From the NCBI RefSeq assembly GCF_028369105.1, contig NZ_JAQNDO010000001.1, forward strand, positions 11,874,501 through 11,938,500: a DNA stretch of 64,000 nt, given 5' to 3'. The DNA comes from Polyangium mundeleinium. Its GTDB lineage: Bacteria; Myxococcota_A; Polyangia; Polyangiales; Polyangiaceae. Both the position numbers and the translations under genes were made by a program. Below are positions 34,352-43,431 of this stretch, piece after piece. The first letter of the stretch is position 1; every line of letters begins with the position of its first letter. The notes beneath the pieces were generated by a model. The model saw nothing but the letters and a program-made list of their open reading frames with translations, searched no databases and was not told where the DNA came from.

Positions 34352-35061
34352 TCACCTTCGCCTTCGGGGCCGAGGCCTGGCCGAAGAGCCTCACGGTGCC
34401 GGACGTCGAGCGCCACAAGAGCCTCCTGATCCAGCAGGCGATGTACGCGCGGCTCACGCAACCGGCGATGGTGTTCCGCACGCTCTCGCGCGGCGCCCTC
34501 TACTGGGAGCGCTGGCTCCTGGAGAAGGACCCGGGGCGCTGCGACGAAGAGCGCGTGGTCTCGGGCCTCGAGCTCGCGCGCGACGCGGGTGACTGGAAGG
34601 AAGCCGAGCTCCTGCTCGCACACTGCGAGGCGTCGTCCGACCTCGTCGGGCGGCCGTTTTTGGAGGCCTGGAGCGTGATCGTGCGGGATCGGCTGCAGGA
34701 GCAGGTCGACAACGAGCAACGGCTGGAGATCGCGTTCCAGAAGTTCCGGGGCACGAAGAACGTGGAGGACGAGGCCGCGCGTGCGGAGCTCGCCCGCGAC
34801 GTGATGGCGCGCGCGTCGGAGATCGGGCAGGTCGGCTCGCCGGTGCCGGTGAACGCCCTGCTCGCCCGCATCGCCGCGGCGCAAAGCTGGCACGAGGAGG
34901 CCGAGGGGTTTTACGCGGCGCTGCTCGTGTGCCGCCCGTTGTGGATCCCGTACATCGTGCAGCTCTCCGAGCACCAGGCGAAGTCGGACCTGAAGCGCGC
35001 GTTCAGCACGATCGAGACGGCGAAGAGCCTGCTCGGCGCGGATTTCTGGCTCGCGACCTGA
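34348..35061 (+). CDS. Hypothetical helical protein, second gene of a coupled pair
   Basis: Start ATG 34348, four-base ATGA overlap with the preceding gene. 237 residues, cytoplasmic, mostly alpha-helical with Trp/Leu-rich helices (LSRGALYWERWLLEKDPG; AAAQSWHEEAEGFYAALLVC) like TPR or alpha-solenoid units. No enzyme motifs seen. Family not recognised. Confidence 0.78.
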   Translation: MITFAFGAEAWPKSLTVPDVERHKSLLIQQAMYARLTQPAMVFRTLSRGALYWERWLLEKDPGRCDEERVVSGLELARDAGDWKEAELLLAHCEASSDLVGRPFLEAWSVIVRDRLQEQVDNEQRLEIAFQKFRGTKNVEDEAARAELARDVMARASEIGQVGSPVPVNALLARIAAAQSWHEEAEGFYAALLVCRPLWIPYIVQLSEHQAKSDLKRAFSTIETAKSLLGADFWLAT

Positions 35062-35712
35062 GAGCGGCGGGGCAGCTCGTGGCGGGTGACCCTACGGGCT
35101 TGCCCACGGCCGCTCTACGTCTCGCTGCCCTCGTCGGCTGAGCCGGACCTTCCCGCCGCCCGCATGCACGTGGGCTCTTGACAGCGCCCGATCGGGTCCA
35201 CGCGTCGCGTCTGCGACCGCACCTGCTTCCCGTCCCGCAGCGCCTGCTCCGCGTTTCGGTCGCGGCTGGCTGAGCCCATGGGCGCTCGGCCTACGGCAGG
35301 CGTTTGCGTCATCGCGCAAGCCGTCTTCCACGAGCCCGCACGCGCGCCATGTGCCGGATCGGTCTCCAGCGCGACCCTGCTGGGATTCGAGGCCGCCGGA
35401 GGCCGCTGCGGGGCGTGGCACGAGAGGTGCTGTCCGTGGTCGCCGACGAAGACGCCACATTGCAGAGCGCCGAAACGGAGCACCTATGACCGACCGCCTG
35501 CGCATGACCGTCGCCAAGGGCAACCATCGCCGAGGGATTCCCTATCGCGATTCCTGGCCAACGAGCGGCTCGGATTCGCGCCCGATCTCCGGGACGATTC
35601 GCACAACCGCGCCTATCTCGAGGCCAAGGCGACGCGCGGCCATCACGCGCTCCGGTTGAAATGAGGGCGTCGCAAAACGTGGCCATGGTGCGAAGGGGAG
35701 GAGCCATCGGGC
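35062..35712. other. 651-base spacer with no convincing gene
   Basis: Several overlapping frames are open on both strands, none with a good start. The end of one plus frame (about 35540-35664) reads like a protein C-terminus (FLANERLGFAPDLRDDSHNR, AYLEAKATRGHHAL), so a broken remnant is possible. No RNA gene or insertion sequence recognised. Confidence 0.5.
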
Positions 35713-36924
35713 ATGGAAGTACGAATCGATGTACCGAACTGCAACCGGCAAGCGAATGAGGCCATTCAGCGGCTGAAGGCGCTGAAGCGGTGGGTATGGG
35801 ATAGAGACATCTCCTTCGGGAGAGCCGGGCCGCAGGTCATGGTTCTCGCCGTCCTCGCCGCCGCCGCGCTCGTCGCGGAGCTGTCCTGGCATCACGACGG
35901 ACTCGGGTTGCTGGAACTCCTGCACGCGAAGAGCGTGGTGATCTTCTACAACGTGAAGGCATTGGCGCTCTCCGACGTGGACGCCCCGATCGCCTCATGG
36001 ATCGTCGCCGCGGCGATGGCGCGCATCGTCTTTGGAATCCTCGTCGGGATCCTCGATGCCGCATTCTACAAGAGGATCACGGGACGCCCGTTCGATTGGG
36101 AGGCCATGATCAACGTCTCCGTCGTCAATGTCGTGTTTCTGTTGACGACGGTGTTCACCTTCATGAACCCATCGGTTCAGCGGCTGCTGCAGCACTACGC
36201 AGCCTTGATAGACCGTGTCCCGACGATGGTGCACCTGCACGGCGCCCTCGCGCTGATCGTCGCGTGCCTCCTTGCGGACTTTTGTTACTACTGGTCCCAC
36301 CGATGGAGTCACGGGAACCGATTCTTTTGGAACCTCGGGCACATCAATCATCATCGCTCGCGTAACCTGTCCCAGCTCACCCAGGCCGTCGACCCACAGT
36401 CCTCCCTCCTGGACGTGGCCGGCGGGAGGGCCTTCGTGATCTTCTTGCTCCCCCTGGTGACGAAGGTCTTCGCGCTCGACGTTCGCGAGAGCGGCTGGGT
36501 CTTCATCGTCCTGATCCTCCTCGACGCGTGGACCAACCCCTCCCACTCCGTCGTTCTCTACCACGCCGAGAACAGGTTCCGCGTGCTGAGGTTGTTCCGT
36601 GCGGTCCTGGTCACCCCCGCCGTGCATTTCACGCACCATTCGAGGGAGCCGATTCACAACATCGTGAACGGATGCAACTTCGGCGCGAGATTGACCCTCT
36701 GGGACAGGCTCTTCGGGACCTACGTCGAGCCGCCCGCCCACATACCAGACACGGGGTTGTTCAGCGAGGAGGCCGACTACTGCCGCACGCCCCTGCGCTT
36801 CCTGTTTCAACCCTACGTCCGGATGTTCGAAGAGCTAAGGCACAACAAGATCAGGCATTGGCCAGCGATCCTGTTCGGTTCGACGGCCTATGAACCGCCG
36901 GTATCGGTGAACTGCAAGTATTGA
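35713..36924 (+). CDS. Sterol desaturase / fatty acid hydroxylase-type membrane protein
   Basis: 403 residues with at least five hydrophobic helices from residue 40 to ~275. It carries the di-iron histidine signature of the superfamily, in order: HRWSH (after CYYWS), HINHH, and HFTHHS, with a further His in the VLYHAENRF segment. Family members insert OH groups or double bonds into lipids or sterols in the membrane; the substrate is unknown. It leads a codirectional run: DUF1993, MFS transporter, HflK, HflC. The base composition looks slightly less GC-extreme than its neighbours. Confidence 0.9.
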   Translation: MEVRIDVPNCNRQANEAIQRLKALKRWVWDRDISFGRAGPQVMVLAVLAAAALVAELSWHHDGLGLLELLHAKSVVIFYNVKALALSDVDAPIASWIVAAAMARIVFGILVGILDAAFYKRITGRPFDWEAMINVSVVNVVFLLTTVFTFMNPSVQRLLQHYAALIDRVPTMVHLHGALALIVACLLADFCYYWSHRWSHGNRFFWNLGHINHHRSRNLSQLTQAVDPQSSLLDVAGGRAFVIFLLPLVTKVFALDVRESGWVFIVLILLDAWTNPSHSVVLYHAENRFRVLRLFRAVLVTPAVHFTHHSREPIHNIVNGCNFGARLTLWDRLFGTYVEPPAHIPDTGLFSEEADYCRTPLRFLFQPYVRMFEELRHNKIRHWPAILFGSTAYEPPVSVNCKY

Positions 36925-36967
36925 TCGAACCCATCCAAAGCCCGACGGCGGAGAGGCGGATGTAAGC

Positions 36968-37543
36968 ATGAACGTATCTCTGTACGACGCCAGCATCCCC
37001 ACCATGATTCGCATGTTGCAGAATCTGAGGCAGATCCTTCAAAAGGGGGCCGCCTTTGCTGGCCAGAAAGGAATGAGCCCGGCTGCCCTGCTCGACCGGA
37101 GCCTCCATCCAGACATGTTTCCGCTCTCGCGGCAGGTGGAAATCGTGGTCTCAGGCGTGAAGGGCAGCGCCGCCCGGCTGGCCGGCCGCCTGGATCCGAA
37201 GGAGGAGAGGCCGGAGTTCGCGGTCTTCAACAGAGGGGACGAGCCATCCTTTGGCGACCGGCTCACGTCCTTCGACGAGCTGCAGGCGCAGATCGAAGAT
37301 GCCATCGCGTACCTGAAGACGCTCTCGTGCCAGGAGATCGAGGCTGCGCCGGCCACCATCACGGTGGCCAAGCGAGGGGAGGCGCGCATCTTCGAGACCC
37401 GCTCCTTCCTGCTCGACTATGTCCTCCCCAATCTCTACTTCCACATCACCGTCGTGTACTCCCTGCTCCGATCAGCAGGCGTCGATGTGGGAAAGAAGGA
37501 CTTCGAAGGGACGCCCGCCTATCGCGTCCAGCGCCAGGCGTGA
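36968..37543 (+). CDS. DUF1993 family protein
   Basis: 191 residues beginning MNVSLYDASIPTMIRMLQNL, the hallmark start of DUF1993, then a DinB-like four-helix bundle (SRQVEIVVSGVKGSAARLAG; LQAQIEDAIAYLKTL; FLLDYVLPNLYFHITVVYSL). The C-terminal histidine in LYFHIT is conserved in the family as far as I recall. Function of the family is unknown. It lies 43 bases after the desaturase-like gene, and its last base overlaps the MFS start (TGATG), consistent with an operon. Confidence 0.88.
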   Translation: MNVSLYDASIPTMIRMLQNLRQILQKGAAFAGQKGMSPAALLDRSLHPDMFPLSRQVEIVVSGVKGSAARLAGRLDPKEERPEFAVFNRGDEPSFGDRLTSFDELQAQIEDAIAYLKTLSCQEIEAAPATITVAKRGEARIFETRSFLLDYVLPNLYFHITVVYSLLRSAGVDVGKKDFEGTPAYRVQRQA

Positions 37544-39162
37544 TGACAGGCCGACCCACTGCGATGGAACGCGAAGGAACCACGGAGATGTCGCAAGGCA
37601 CTGCCGCATCGAAGAACGAAGCACGTGATGGCGGGCTCTCCCTGCTGTTCATCGGGTTCTTTGTGTTTGGCCTGCTCAGCACGATCATAGGCGTCACGAT
37701 ACCCAATGTAAAACAGGAGTTTGGCATCACGAACGAAGCTTCCGGCATGGTGTTCGTCTGTTGGTCCTGCGGGGTCCTCGTCGGCGCCTATCTCGGCGGG
37801 AAGGCATTTTACGTTGCCTCGGCGAGGACGCTCCTCATCGTGACCTCTCTGTCCTCCATCGCTTGCCTCTTGCTGCTCTACGGAGAGAGGGAACTCCCGT
37901 TCTATCGGCTCTACATCTTCGCTCTGTCCTTGTCGGGGAGCGTGTTCTTCACCGCGGGGCATGCGACCGCCGCCAAAGCCAGTCGAGGCAACAAGGTATC
38001 GACCCTGAGCTTCATGGACTTCTCGTTCAGCATGGGGAGCTTGTCGACGCCTCTCTTGGTCAATCGATTCGCTCCTTCCGGCGCTCAGGCGATCGGCAAC
38101 TGGCGGCTCGTCTTCCTGGTCGCGGCAGCCTTGCTGGTCGTCGTCCTGGTGCTGGCCGCACGCCGCCCCGAGGGGCCGCGACCGGATCCGACAAAGGCGG
38201 CTGCGCGCGTCGGGTCCGACTATCTCTCGGTGCTCCGCAGCCCAATCGCGTTGGCATTCATGATGGGATGCCTGTTCCTGCAAGCCACCGAATGGGGGCA
38301 CTGCGTCTGGTTCGTCACGTATGCCCACGAGGCCATAGGCCTCTCTACGGAACAAGCCCGAGAGGCCTTCAGTCTCTTTCTGGTCGGAATGGCCTCGTCA
38401 CGGCTTCTGATGAGCTGGCTCAGCTGGATCTTCCGATCCACGACCTTGATGGCGATCCTCGTCTCGATCGCCACCGTCGCAGCGGCATCCGTGGTGGACC
38501 ACCAGAGCTACTCGGCCCTCTGTACCCTGAACTTCATGTTCGGCTTCGGTCTGGGAGCGCTCTTCCCGCTGATGCTGGGCTTGTCGATGGAGCTCGCCCC
38601 CACGAAGAGCTCGATGCTGTCAGGCATTGGTCTGATGGCAGGCACCCTGGGGGCCCAAGGCCTCTCCTATTCGATGGGGCTTTTTGCCGACCACGCCTCC
38701 CTTGCCGCGTCGTACCGCCATATCGTATGGGCGGTGGCCGCGCTCCTCCTTTGCATGCTGGCCTTCTTGTCGCTCCACATCCGGCGACGAGGCCCGAGCA
38801 AGGAGCCGGCAGACGGCACCGGAGAAAGCGCGGCACCGGCGATGCTGGATTCAGGCCGGCTTTCCGACGCGCGGGTCGCGTTCAGCTTCCATCCATTCAA
38901 AGAGGTGTTCGACGGCCTCGTCTCGCGCCTCCGGGCGCGGGGCTCGCGACGCTCCCTTCGCGATCACCTCCGGCGTGCATTGCTGGACATGGATCTGCGG
39001 AGAGAGTTCGTGACCCTGTTCGGGAAGACCCAACGCATCACGCGCGAAGAGGCCTTCAGGTTCCTGCATCACGTGCAGGACAAATACCCTCTCGTGAGGG
39101 AGCTCTATCCGAGCCCGGCGGAGATGTTGGCGGTGGCGGACCAGAATCCCGTCCCTCGCTGA
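37543..39162 (+). CDS. MFS transporter with a cytoplasmic C-terminal extension
   Basis: Start ATG 37543 overlaps the DUF1993 stop (TGATG); ATG 37588, with AAGGA upstream, is an alternative giving a shorter cytosolic tail. 539 residues. Twelve predicted helices run from LSLLFIGFFVFGLL to AVAALLLCMLAFLSL (~430), with the MFS loop 2-3 region around GAYLGGKAFYVASARTLL. It looks like a sugar or FucP-like efflux/uptake permease, but the substrate cannot be read. Unusually, ~110 polar residues follow the last helix (RRSLRDHLRRALLDMDLRRE, FRFLHHVQDKYPLVRELYP). Confidence 0.87.
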   Translation: MTGRPTAMEREGTTEMSQGTAASKNEARDGGLSLLFIGFFVFGLLSTIIGVTIPNVKQEFGITNEASGMVFVCWSCGVLVGAYLGGKAFYVASARTLLIVTSLSSIACLLLLYGERELPFYRLYIFALSLSGSVFFTAGHATAAKASRGNKVSTLSFMDFSFSMGSLSTPLLVNRFAPSGAQAIGNWRLVFLVAAALLVVVLVLAARRPEGPRPDPTKAAARVGSDYLSVLRSPIALAFMMGCLFLQATEWGHCVWFVTYAHEAIGLSTEQAREAFSLFLVGMASSRLLMSWLSWIFRSTTLMAILVSIATVAAASVVDHQSYSALCTLNFMFGFGLGALFPLMLGLSMELAPTKSSMLSGIGLMAGTLGAQGLSYSMGLFADHASLAASYRHIVWAVAALLLCMLAFLSLHIRRRGPSKEPADGTGESAAPAMLDSGRLSDARVAFSFHPFKEVFDGLVSRLRARGSRRSLRDHLRRALLDMDLRREFVTLFGKTQRITREEAFRFLHHVQDKYPLVRELYPSPAEMLAVADQNPVPR

Positions 39163-39218
39163 CCAGCCGCTTTCGACGGTCCACAAATGGCTCATTTCAT
39201 GCCCGGAGGTCTACCATC

Positions 39219-40244
39219 GTGAACGCTGAAACTACACCCGAAAATGTCGAGGCCGCACCCGCGGAGCAGGAGCCCACACGCTCGTCGGAAAAAACCAGCA
39301 TCCTGACCATCAACATCCTCGTCGCGGTGCTCGTGATCGGGGGAATGGCAGCCCAGAATCTTTTCTATACCGTCCAGCCGGACGAGCGGGCCGTGATCAC
39401 GCGCTTCGGCGCGGTCATCGGCCAGGCGGGGCCCGGGCTTCACTTCAAACTCCCCTTCGGTATCGACGAGGTCCAGAAGGTCCCCACGGAGCGCGTCCTC
39501 AAGCAGAAGTTCGGGTTCCCCACCGAATCGAGCAAGGAGGGCGATCGCGCCCACGCCCCCATCGGGGATGACCGAGAGGAGCGCGAGATGCTCACGGGGG
39601 ATCTCAACATGATCGATGTGTCCTGGGTGGTGCAGTACCAGATCCGTGACCCGGTCGAATATTTGTATCAATTGAAGGATCCCGAGCGCTCGTTACGGGA
39701 CGTCTCCGAGGCGGTCATCCGCCGCCTCGTGGGGATGCACCCGGCCAGTGACGTGCTGACCACGGGCGGGGGGGAGATCTCCCTGCTGGCGCGTGACGAG
39801 ATCCAGAAGGCGATGACCGACGATGCCTCCGGCATTCACGTCACGGCGGTGGAATTGCATGCCGTGGTCCCCCCGGAGCGGGTGCGCTCCTCCTTCAATG
39901 AGGTCAACCAGGCTCGCCAAGAGCGCGAGCAGATGATCAACGACGCCATCAAGCAGAAGAACCAGGCGATCCCGAAAGCCATCGGCGAGGCCAAACGTAC
40001 CATCGCCGAGGCCGAGGCGTACGCCATCGAGCGCGTCAATCGTGCCAAAGGTGATGTCGCCCGGTTCCAGGCCATCCTCAAGGAGTACGAGCGAGCGCCG
40101 GAGGTGACCCGCAGACGCCTCTATCTGGAGGCCCTCCGGGAGGTCGCACCCAAGGCCGGCAAGATCATTGTCGTGCAGGATGGGGACAGCCACCCACAGT
40201 CGTTCCTCCACCTGAACGAGCAATCGGGAGACGCGCAGAAATGA
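39219..40244 (+). CDS. hflK: HflK, SPFH-domain membrane protein
   Basis: GTG 39219 with GGAGG upstream; the long frame extending back to 37761 is a shadow over the MFS gene. 341 residues: polar N-terminus, one transmembrane helix (ILVAVLVIGGMAAQNLFYT, ~30-50), then an SPFH/Band 7 domain (ERAVITRFGAVIGQAGPGLH) and a coiled coil (KQKNQAIPKAIGEAKRTIAE). With HflC it forms a membrane complex that modulates the FtsH protease. Shorter than E. coli HflK and lacks the Gly-rich N-terminus. Overlaps hflC by ATGA. Confidence 0.92.
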   Translation: MNAETTPENVEAAPAEQEPTRSSEKTSILTINILVAVLVIGGMAAQNLFYTVQPDERAVITRFGAVIGQAGPGLHFKLPFGIDEVQKVPTERVLKQKFGFPTESSKEGDRAHAPIGDDREEREMLTGDLNMIDVSWVVQYQIRDPVEYLYQLKDPERSLRDVSEAVIRRLVGMHPASDVLTTGGGEISLLARDEIQKAMTDDASGIHVTAVELHAVVPPERVRSSFNEVNQARQEREQMINDAIKQKNQAIPKAIGEAKRTIAEAEAYAIERVNRAKGDVARFQAILKEYERAPEVTRRRLYLEALREVAPKAGKIIVVQDGDSHPQSFLHLNEQSGDAQK

Positions 40245-41110
40245 ATTTCAAAACCGCCGGCCTCTGCGTTCTTTTTGCCATCCTTTTGATCACCGTCTAT
40301 TCCTCTGCCTTCGTCGTGAGCGAGACGGACCAGGCATTCATCCTCCAGTTCGGCGAGATCAAGGGCGAGGCGATTACCAAACCCGGTCTCCATTGGAAGC
40401 TGCCCTTCGTCCAGGAGGTCCGCCGCTTCGACGAGCGCCGGCTCGTCTGGGAGGGAGATGTCGAGCAGGTTCCGACCCGCGATCGCGAGTTCATCCTGGT
40501 CAATGCCAGCACCCGCTGGCGTATCGACGATCCACGGCTGTTTCTGGAAAGCGTGCACGACGAGCGCGGCGCGCAGCTCAGCTTCGATGACATCCTCCAC
40601 GCTGCCGTGCGCGACAAGGTCTCCGGCGCCAGGCTGGAAGGGGTCATCGGCTCTCCGGGCCGAGAAGAGCTGGAGCGAGGGATCCTGGAAGCTGCCCAGG
40701 CTCAGATGTCCAGCTACGGAATCGAGCTTTTGGACGTCCGTATCAAGCGCGTCAACTACATCGCAAGCGTACGGGAGCAGGTGGAGAACCGCATGATCTC
40801 CGAGCGTCAAAGCATCGCGGAGAAATTCCGCTCCGAGGGCCGTGGCCGCAGCGAGGAGATCCTCGGTGAGATGCAGAAAGAGCTCCAGGACATCCGCTCG
40901 GAAGCTTCACGCAAGGCCGAAGAGATCCGCGGAGCCGCCGATGCCCAGGTGGCCCGCCTCTACGGTCGTGCCCATAGCAAGAACGCCGAGTTCTATAGCT
41001 TTCTCGAAACCCTGGAGACCTACCGCGATACGATGGGGGCCAACACAACCCTCATGCTCAGGGCAGACTCCGACTTCTACCGCTACCTCCAATCGATCGA
41101 AAAACGCTGA
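40241..41110 (+). CDS. hflC: HflC, SPFH-domain membrane protein
   Basis: Start ATG 40241 in an ATGA overlap with hflK. 289 residues: N-terminal signal-anchor helix (AGLCVLFAILLITVYSSAFV), SPFH domain with VSETDQAFILQFGEI, KPGLHWKLPF and the HflC-typical LLDVRIKRVNY. A coiled coil follows (SERQSIAEKFRSEGRGRSEE), then a C-terminal SFLETLETYRDTM motif also seen in E. coli HflC. Partner of HflK in the FtsH-regulating complex, facing the periplasm. Last gene of the codirectional run. Confidence 0.94.
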   Translation: MNFKTAGLCVLFAILLITVYSSAFVVSETDQAFILQFGEIKGEAITKPGLHWKLPFVQEVRRFDERRLVWEGDVEQVPTRDREFILVNASTRWRIDDPRLFLESVHDERGAQLSFDDILHAAVRDKVSGARLEGVIGSPGREELERGILEAAQAQMSSYGIELLDVRIKRVNYIASVREQVENRMISERQSIAEKFRSEGRGRSEEILGEMQKELQDIRSEASRKAEEIRGAADAQVARLYGRAHSKNAEFYSFLETLETYRDTMGANTTLMLRADSDFYRYLQSIEKR

Positions 41111-41258
41111 CGAGAGCTCGCGGGCCATGGGTAGAGCCGTGGCCCAGCGGAGCGCGGGCCATCCCTTCGTCTTCGTGCCAGTCGACGCGCCCGAGCGCTT
41201 GCGCGCTTGCTCGTGCCTGGGGTAATACGCGGCGCCCCTCCCACGAGCGAGCTCATCC

Positions 41259-42431
41259 GTGAAGCGCACCGCCCTCCTCCTCGCGCTCGTCCTGTCCGTC
41301 GCCTCGGCCTCGAGTTGCCGAAGGCACGGGGCGGACGGGATCAACTTCGAGCACCAGCACGACCTCGCCTACAAGTCCTTCGTCGAGGACGCGCCCCCCG
41401 CCGAAGCGTCGCGCGTCGAGATCCACGAGGCACTCGAACAGCCGGACGCCTTCTTCTACGACCAATATGGCGCGACGCCGGAGAAGAGGTTCACGGCAGC
41501 GCCGGGGTATCCGAGCGAGGAGCGGCCTCATCGTGTCCTCGGCATGATCTCCCTGAAGGAGCGCGTCGACGTCTCGGGGTACGACAAAGAGGGGCTCAAG
41601 GCCGCGTTCAACAACGAGGCCCTGCGCGCGCGCCGGGAAAAACTCCTCGCCGCGGAGGCGGCGCGCCATGGCGCAAACGCTCTCTACCTGACGAGCAGCG
41701 TCACCGATCCCTTCGCTCGAATGCCCGAGCGGAGGCGGACCTATTACGCCGTCTCCCTCGCCCCCGACCCGCCCAAATACCCCGACGTCGAGACGCTCCT
41801 CGGGCGGCTTTCGCTGGCCAAGGACGGCTACCGCGAGGTCAAACGATTCACCGCGAAGCTCGAAGATCTCCGCGACCGGGCGCCCGAGACCATCCAGCTC
41901 AAGCGCGGGCATTGTTACATGATGGCGATCGCCTTCCACCCCGAACCCATCGAGCGGAAGTTCAGCGAGGTCACTTCGATCAATTTCACGTACAAGGTCC
42001 CCAATCCGGAGGTCTTCCCCGGCATACCGCACAACAACGCCGGCGCCGGCGGCTTCAGCCAGCGGCGCGACGGGGATCAGAGCAGGTTTTACTCGAAGCA
42101 CTTCCTCGACGGGATCTGGTCACGCACGGGCGCCGGGGAGATCGCCTGCCCCGTCTATCGGACCCAGCCGGCAGAGCTCTCGTTCACGACGTTCGACGGC
42201 AGCGCGCTGAAAAACCCGCCCACATTCGAGCCCGGGCGGGGCACCGCGGACTTCGTGGTCTACGAGCACAAGCTCACCACCGAGAAGTTCAACGAGGCGG
42301 CCTGCATCCGCTGCTACAACGTGGCACAGGAATGCAGCTACCGAGAACCTCTGTCCACGTGCGCCGATCTGAACAAATGCCTGCACACGACAGGCGTGGC
42401 GCTCGGCGTCTGCGCTGAACGATATCGCTGA
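41259..42431 (+). CDS. Lipoprotein or secreted protein of unknown function
   Basis: GTG 41259 opens a 390-residue frame with a signal peptide; a Cys follows ASASSC, a loose lipobox. The first ~250 residues include a segment resembling DUF4156-type entries (AAEAARHGANALYLTSS). Residues ~200-360 are beta-rich. Five Cys lie in the last 35 residues (CIRCYNVAQEC, CADLNKC). No confident family. 148 bases separate it from hflC; the DUF3105 gene is convergent 7 bases downstream. Confidence 0.78.
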   Translation: MKRTALLLALVLSVASASSCRRHGADGINFEHQHDLAYKSFVEDAPPAEASRVEIHEALEQPDAFFYDQYGATPEKRFTAAPGYPSEERPHRVLGMISLKERVDVSGYDKEGLKAAFNNEALRARREKLLAAEAARHGANALYLTSSVTDPFARMPERRRTYYAVSLAPDPPKYPDVETLLGRLSLAKDGYREVKRFTAKLEDLRDRAPETIQLKRGHCYMMAIAFHPEPIERKFSEVTSINFTYKVPNPEVFPGIPHNNAGAGGFSQRRDGDQSRFYSKHFLDGIWSRTGAGEIACPVYRTQPAELSFTTFDGSALKNPPTFEPGRGTADFVVYEHKLTTEKFNEAACIRCYNVAQECSYREPLSTCADLNKCLHTTGVALGVCAERYR

Positions 42432-42438
42432 ATTCGCG

Positions 42439-43389
42439 TCAATCCGCGCCCGCGTCCATGGGCGCCGTGCCGCAATCGGCCGGGACCCCGCTGCCCGGGG
42501 CGAGGACGTCCACGCCGTCGTAGCAGAAGTTTTCGGGCCCCTTCGCATAATACGTGTCGAGGAAGGCGCCGAGCGCGGCGGTGTCGAGGCAATCGGCGCG
42601 GAGGAGCCCGCCCCACGCGGCCGCGGCGAATCGGACGTCCAGCGCAGGGTCGGGGACGACGATGATGCGCGCCTTCAAGGGTGCGACGCAGAGCGGATCG
42701 GCCGGGCGTGCGTCGAGGAATGCCGCGAGGGTCGCGAGCTCGGATTCGCAGCCGCCTTCGCAATGGTACGAGATGACGACCGCGCCGTGCTCCATCGAAT
42801 GGACGAGGAAACCACGCGGGACGGGCGCGTCGTACCACTTGAACGCAGCCCACGAGGGGTAGTGCGGGCCCGAGGTCGGAGGGTTCGTCGCGTACACGAC
42901 GGGGGAGCACATCACGACGTGCGGGGCGGGCGCGATGGGCACGGCCATCGTGGTGACGGGGCAGGCGCCGGCATCCCCCGGTCCAGCGTCGGGTTCGCTG
43001 CCGCCGGCGCCACCGCTTCCGCCAACGCCTCCGGCGCCGCCGCTTCCGCCAACGCCTCCGGTGCCGCTTCCGCTGCCGCCCGCGCCACCGCTTCCGCCTC
43101 CGGTGCCGCCTCCGCCTCCGCTTCCGCCGACGCCGCCCGTGCCGCCGCTTCCGCCGACACCACCAGCGCCGCCGCTTCCGCCGCCCCCCTGCCCTCCTGC
43201 GCCGCTAGACGAGGACGAGGACGAGGACGTAGACGAGGACGACGACGAGGACGACGCCTCCGCGCCCGCGTCCACGGGCGCGGGGGACACCGTCTCGACC
43301 GGCGAGCACGCGAACACGACGACGGGGAGCGCGAGCGCGCCGAGGGCCACGGCGCTGCGCAAAAACAAGCGATCTCGGCGGCGAATCAC
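42439..43389 (-). CDS. DUF3105 lipoprotein with long Gly/Ser linker
   Basis: 316 residues: basic signal peptide, lipobox VFAC, an Ala/Val spacer, a poly-Ser run (CGAGGA-type DNA repeats at ~43205-43255) and a (GGAGGSGG)n linker of ~75 residues. The C-terminal domain (~150-316) carries DUF3105 signatures: NPPTSGPHYPSWA, VHSMEHGAVVISYHC, and an ending region with WGG...C. The family's role is unknown, though its His residues could bind metal. Convergent with the 41259 gene. Confidence 0.88.
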   Translation of the reverse strand: MIRRRDRLFLRSAVALGALALPVVVFACSPVETVSPAPVDAGAEASSSSSSSSTSSSSSSSSGAGGQGGGGSGGAGGVGGSGGTGGVGGSGGGGGTGGGSGGAGGSGSGTGGVGGSGGAGGVGGSGGAGGSEPDAGPGDAGACPVTTMAVPIAPAPHVVMCSPVVYATNPPTSGPHYPSWAAFKWYDAPVPRGFLVHSMEHGAVVISYHCEGGCESELATLAAFLDARPADPLCVAPLKARIIVVPDPALDVRFAAAAWGGLLRADCLDTAALGAFLDTYYAKGPENFCYDGVDVLAPGSGVPADCGTAPMDAGAD

Positions 43390-43431
43390 CCCCGAGACTG
43401 TATCAGGCAGGCGCCCCCGTCGGGCCGGTTT

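Noticed and set aside
35092-35523. Minus-strand gene in the 651-base spacer
   Set aside because: No start signal, no recognisable domain, and overlapping open frames on both strands.
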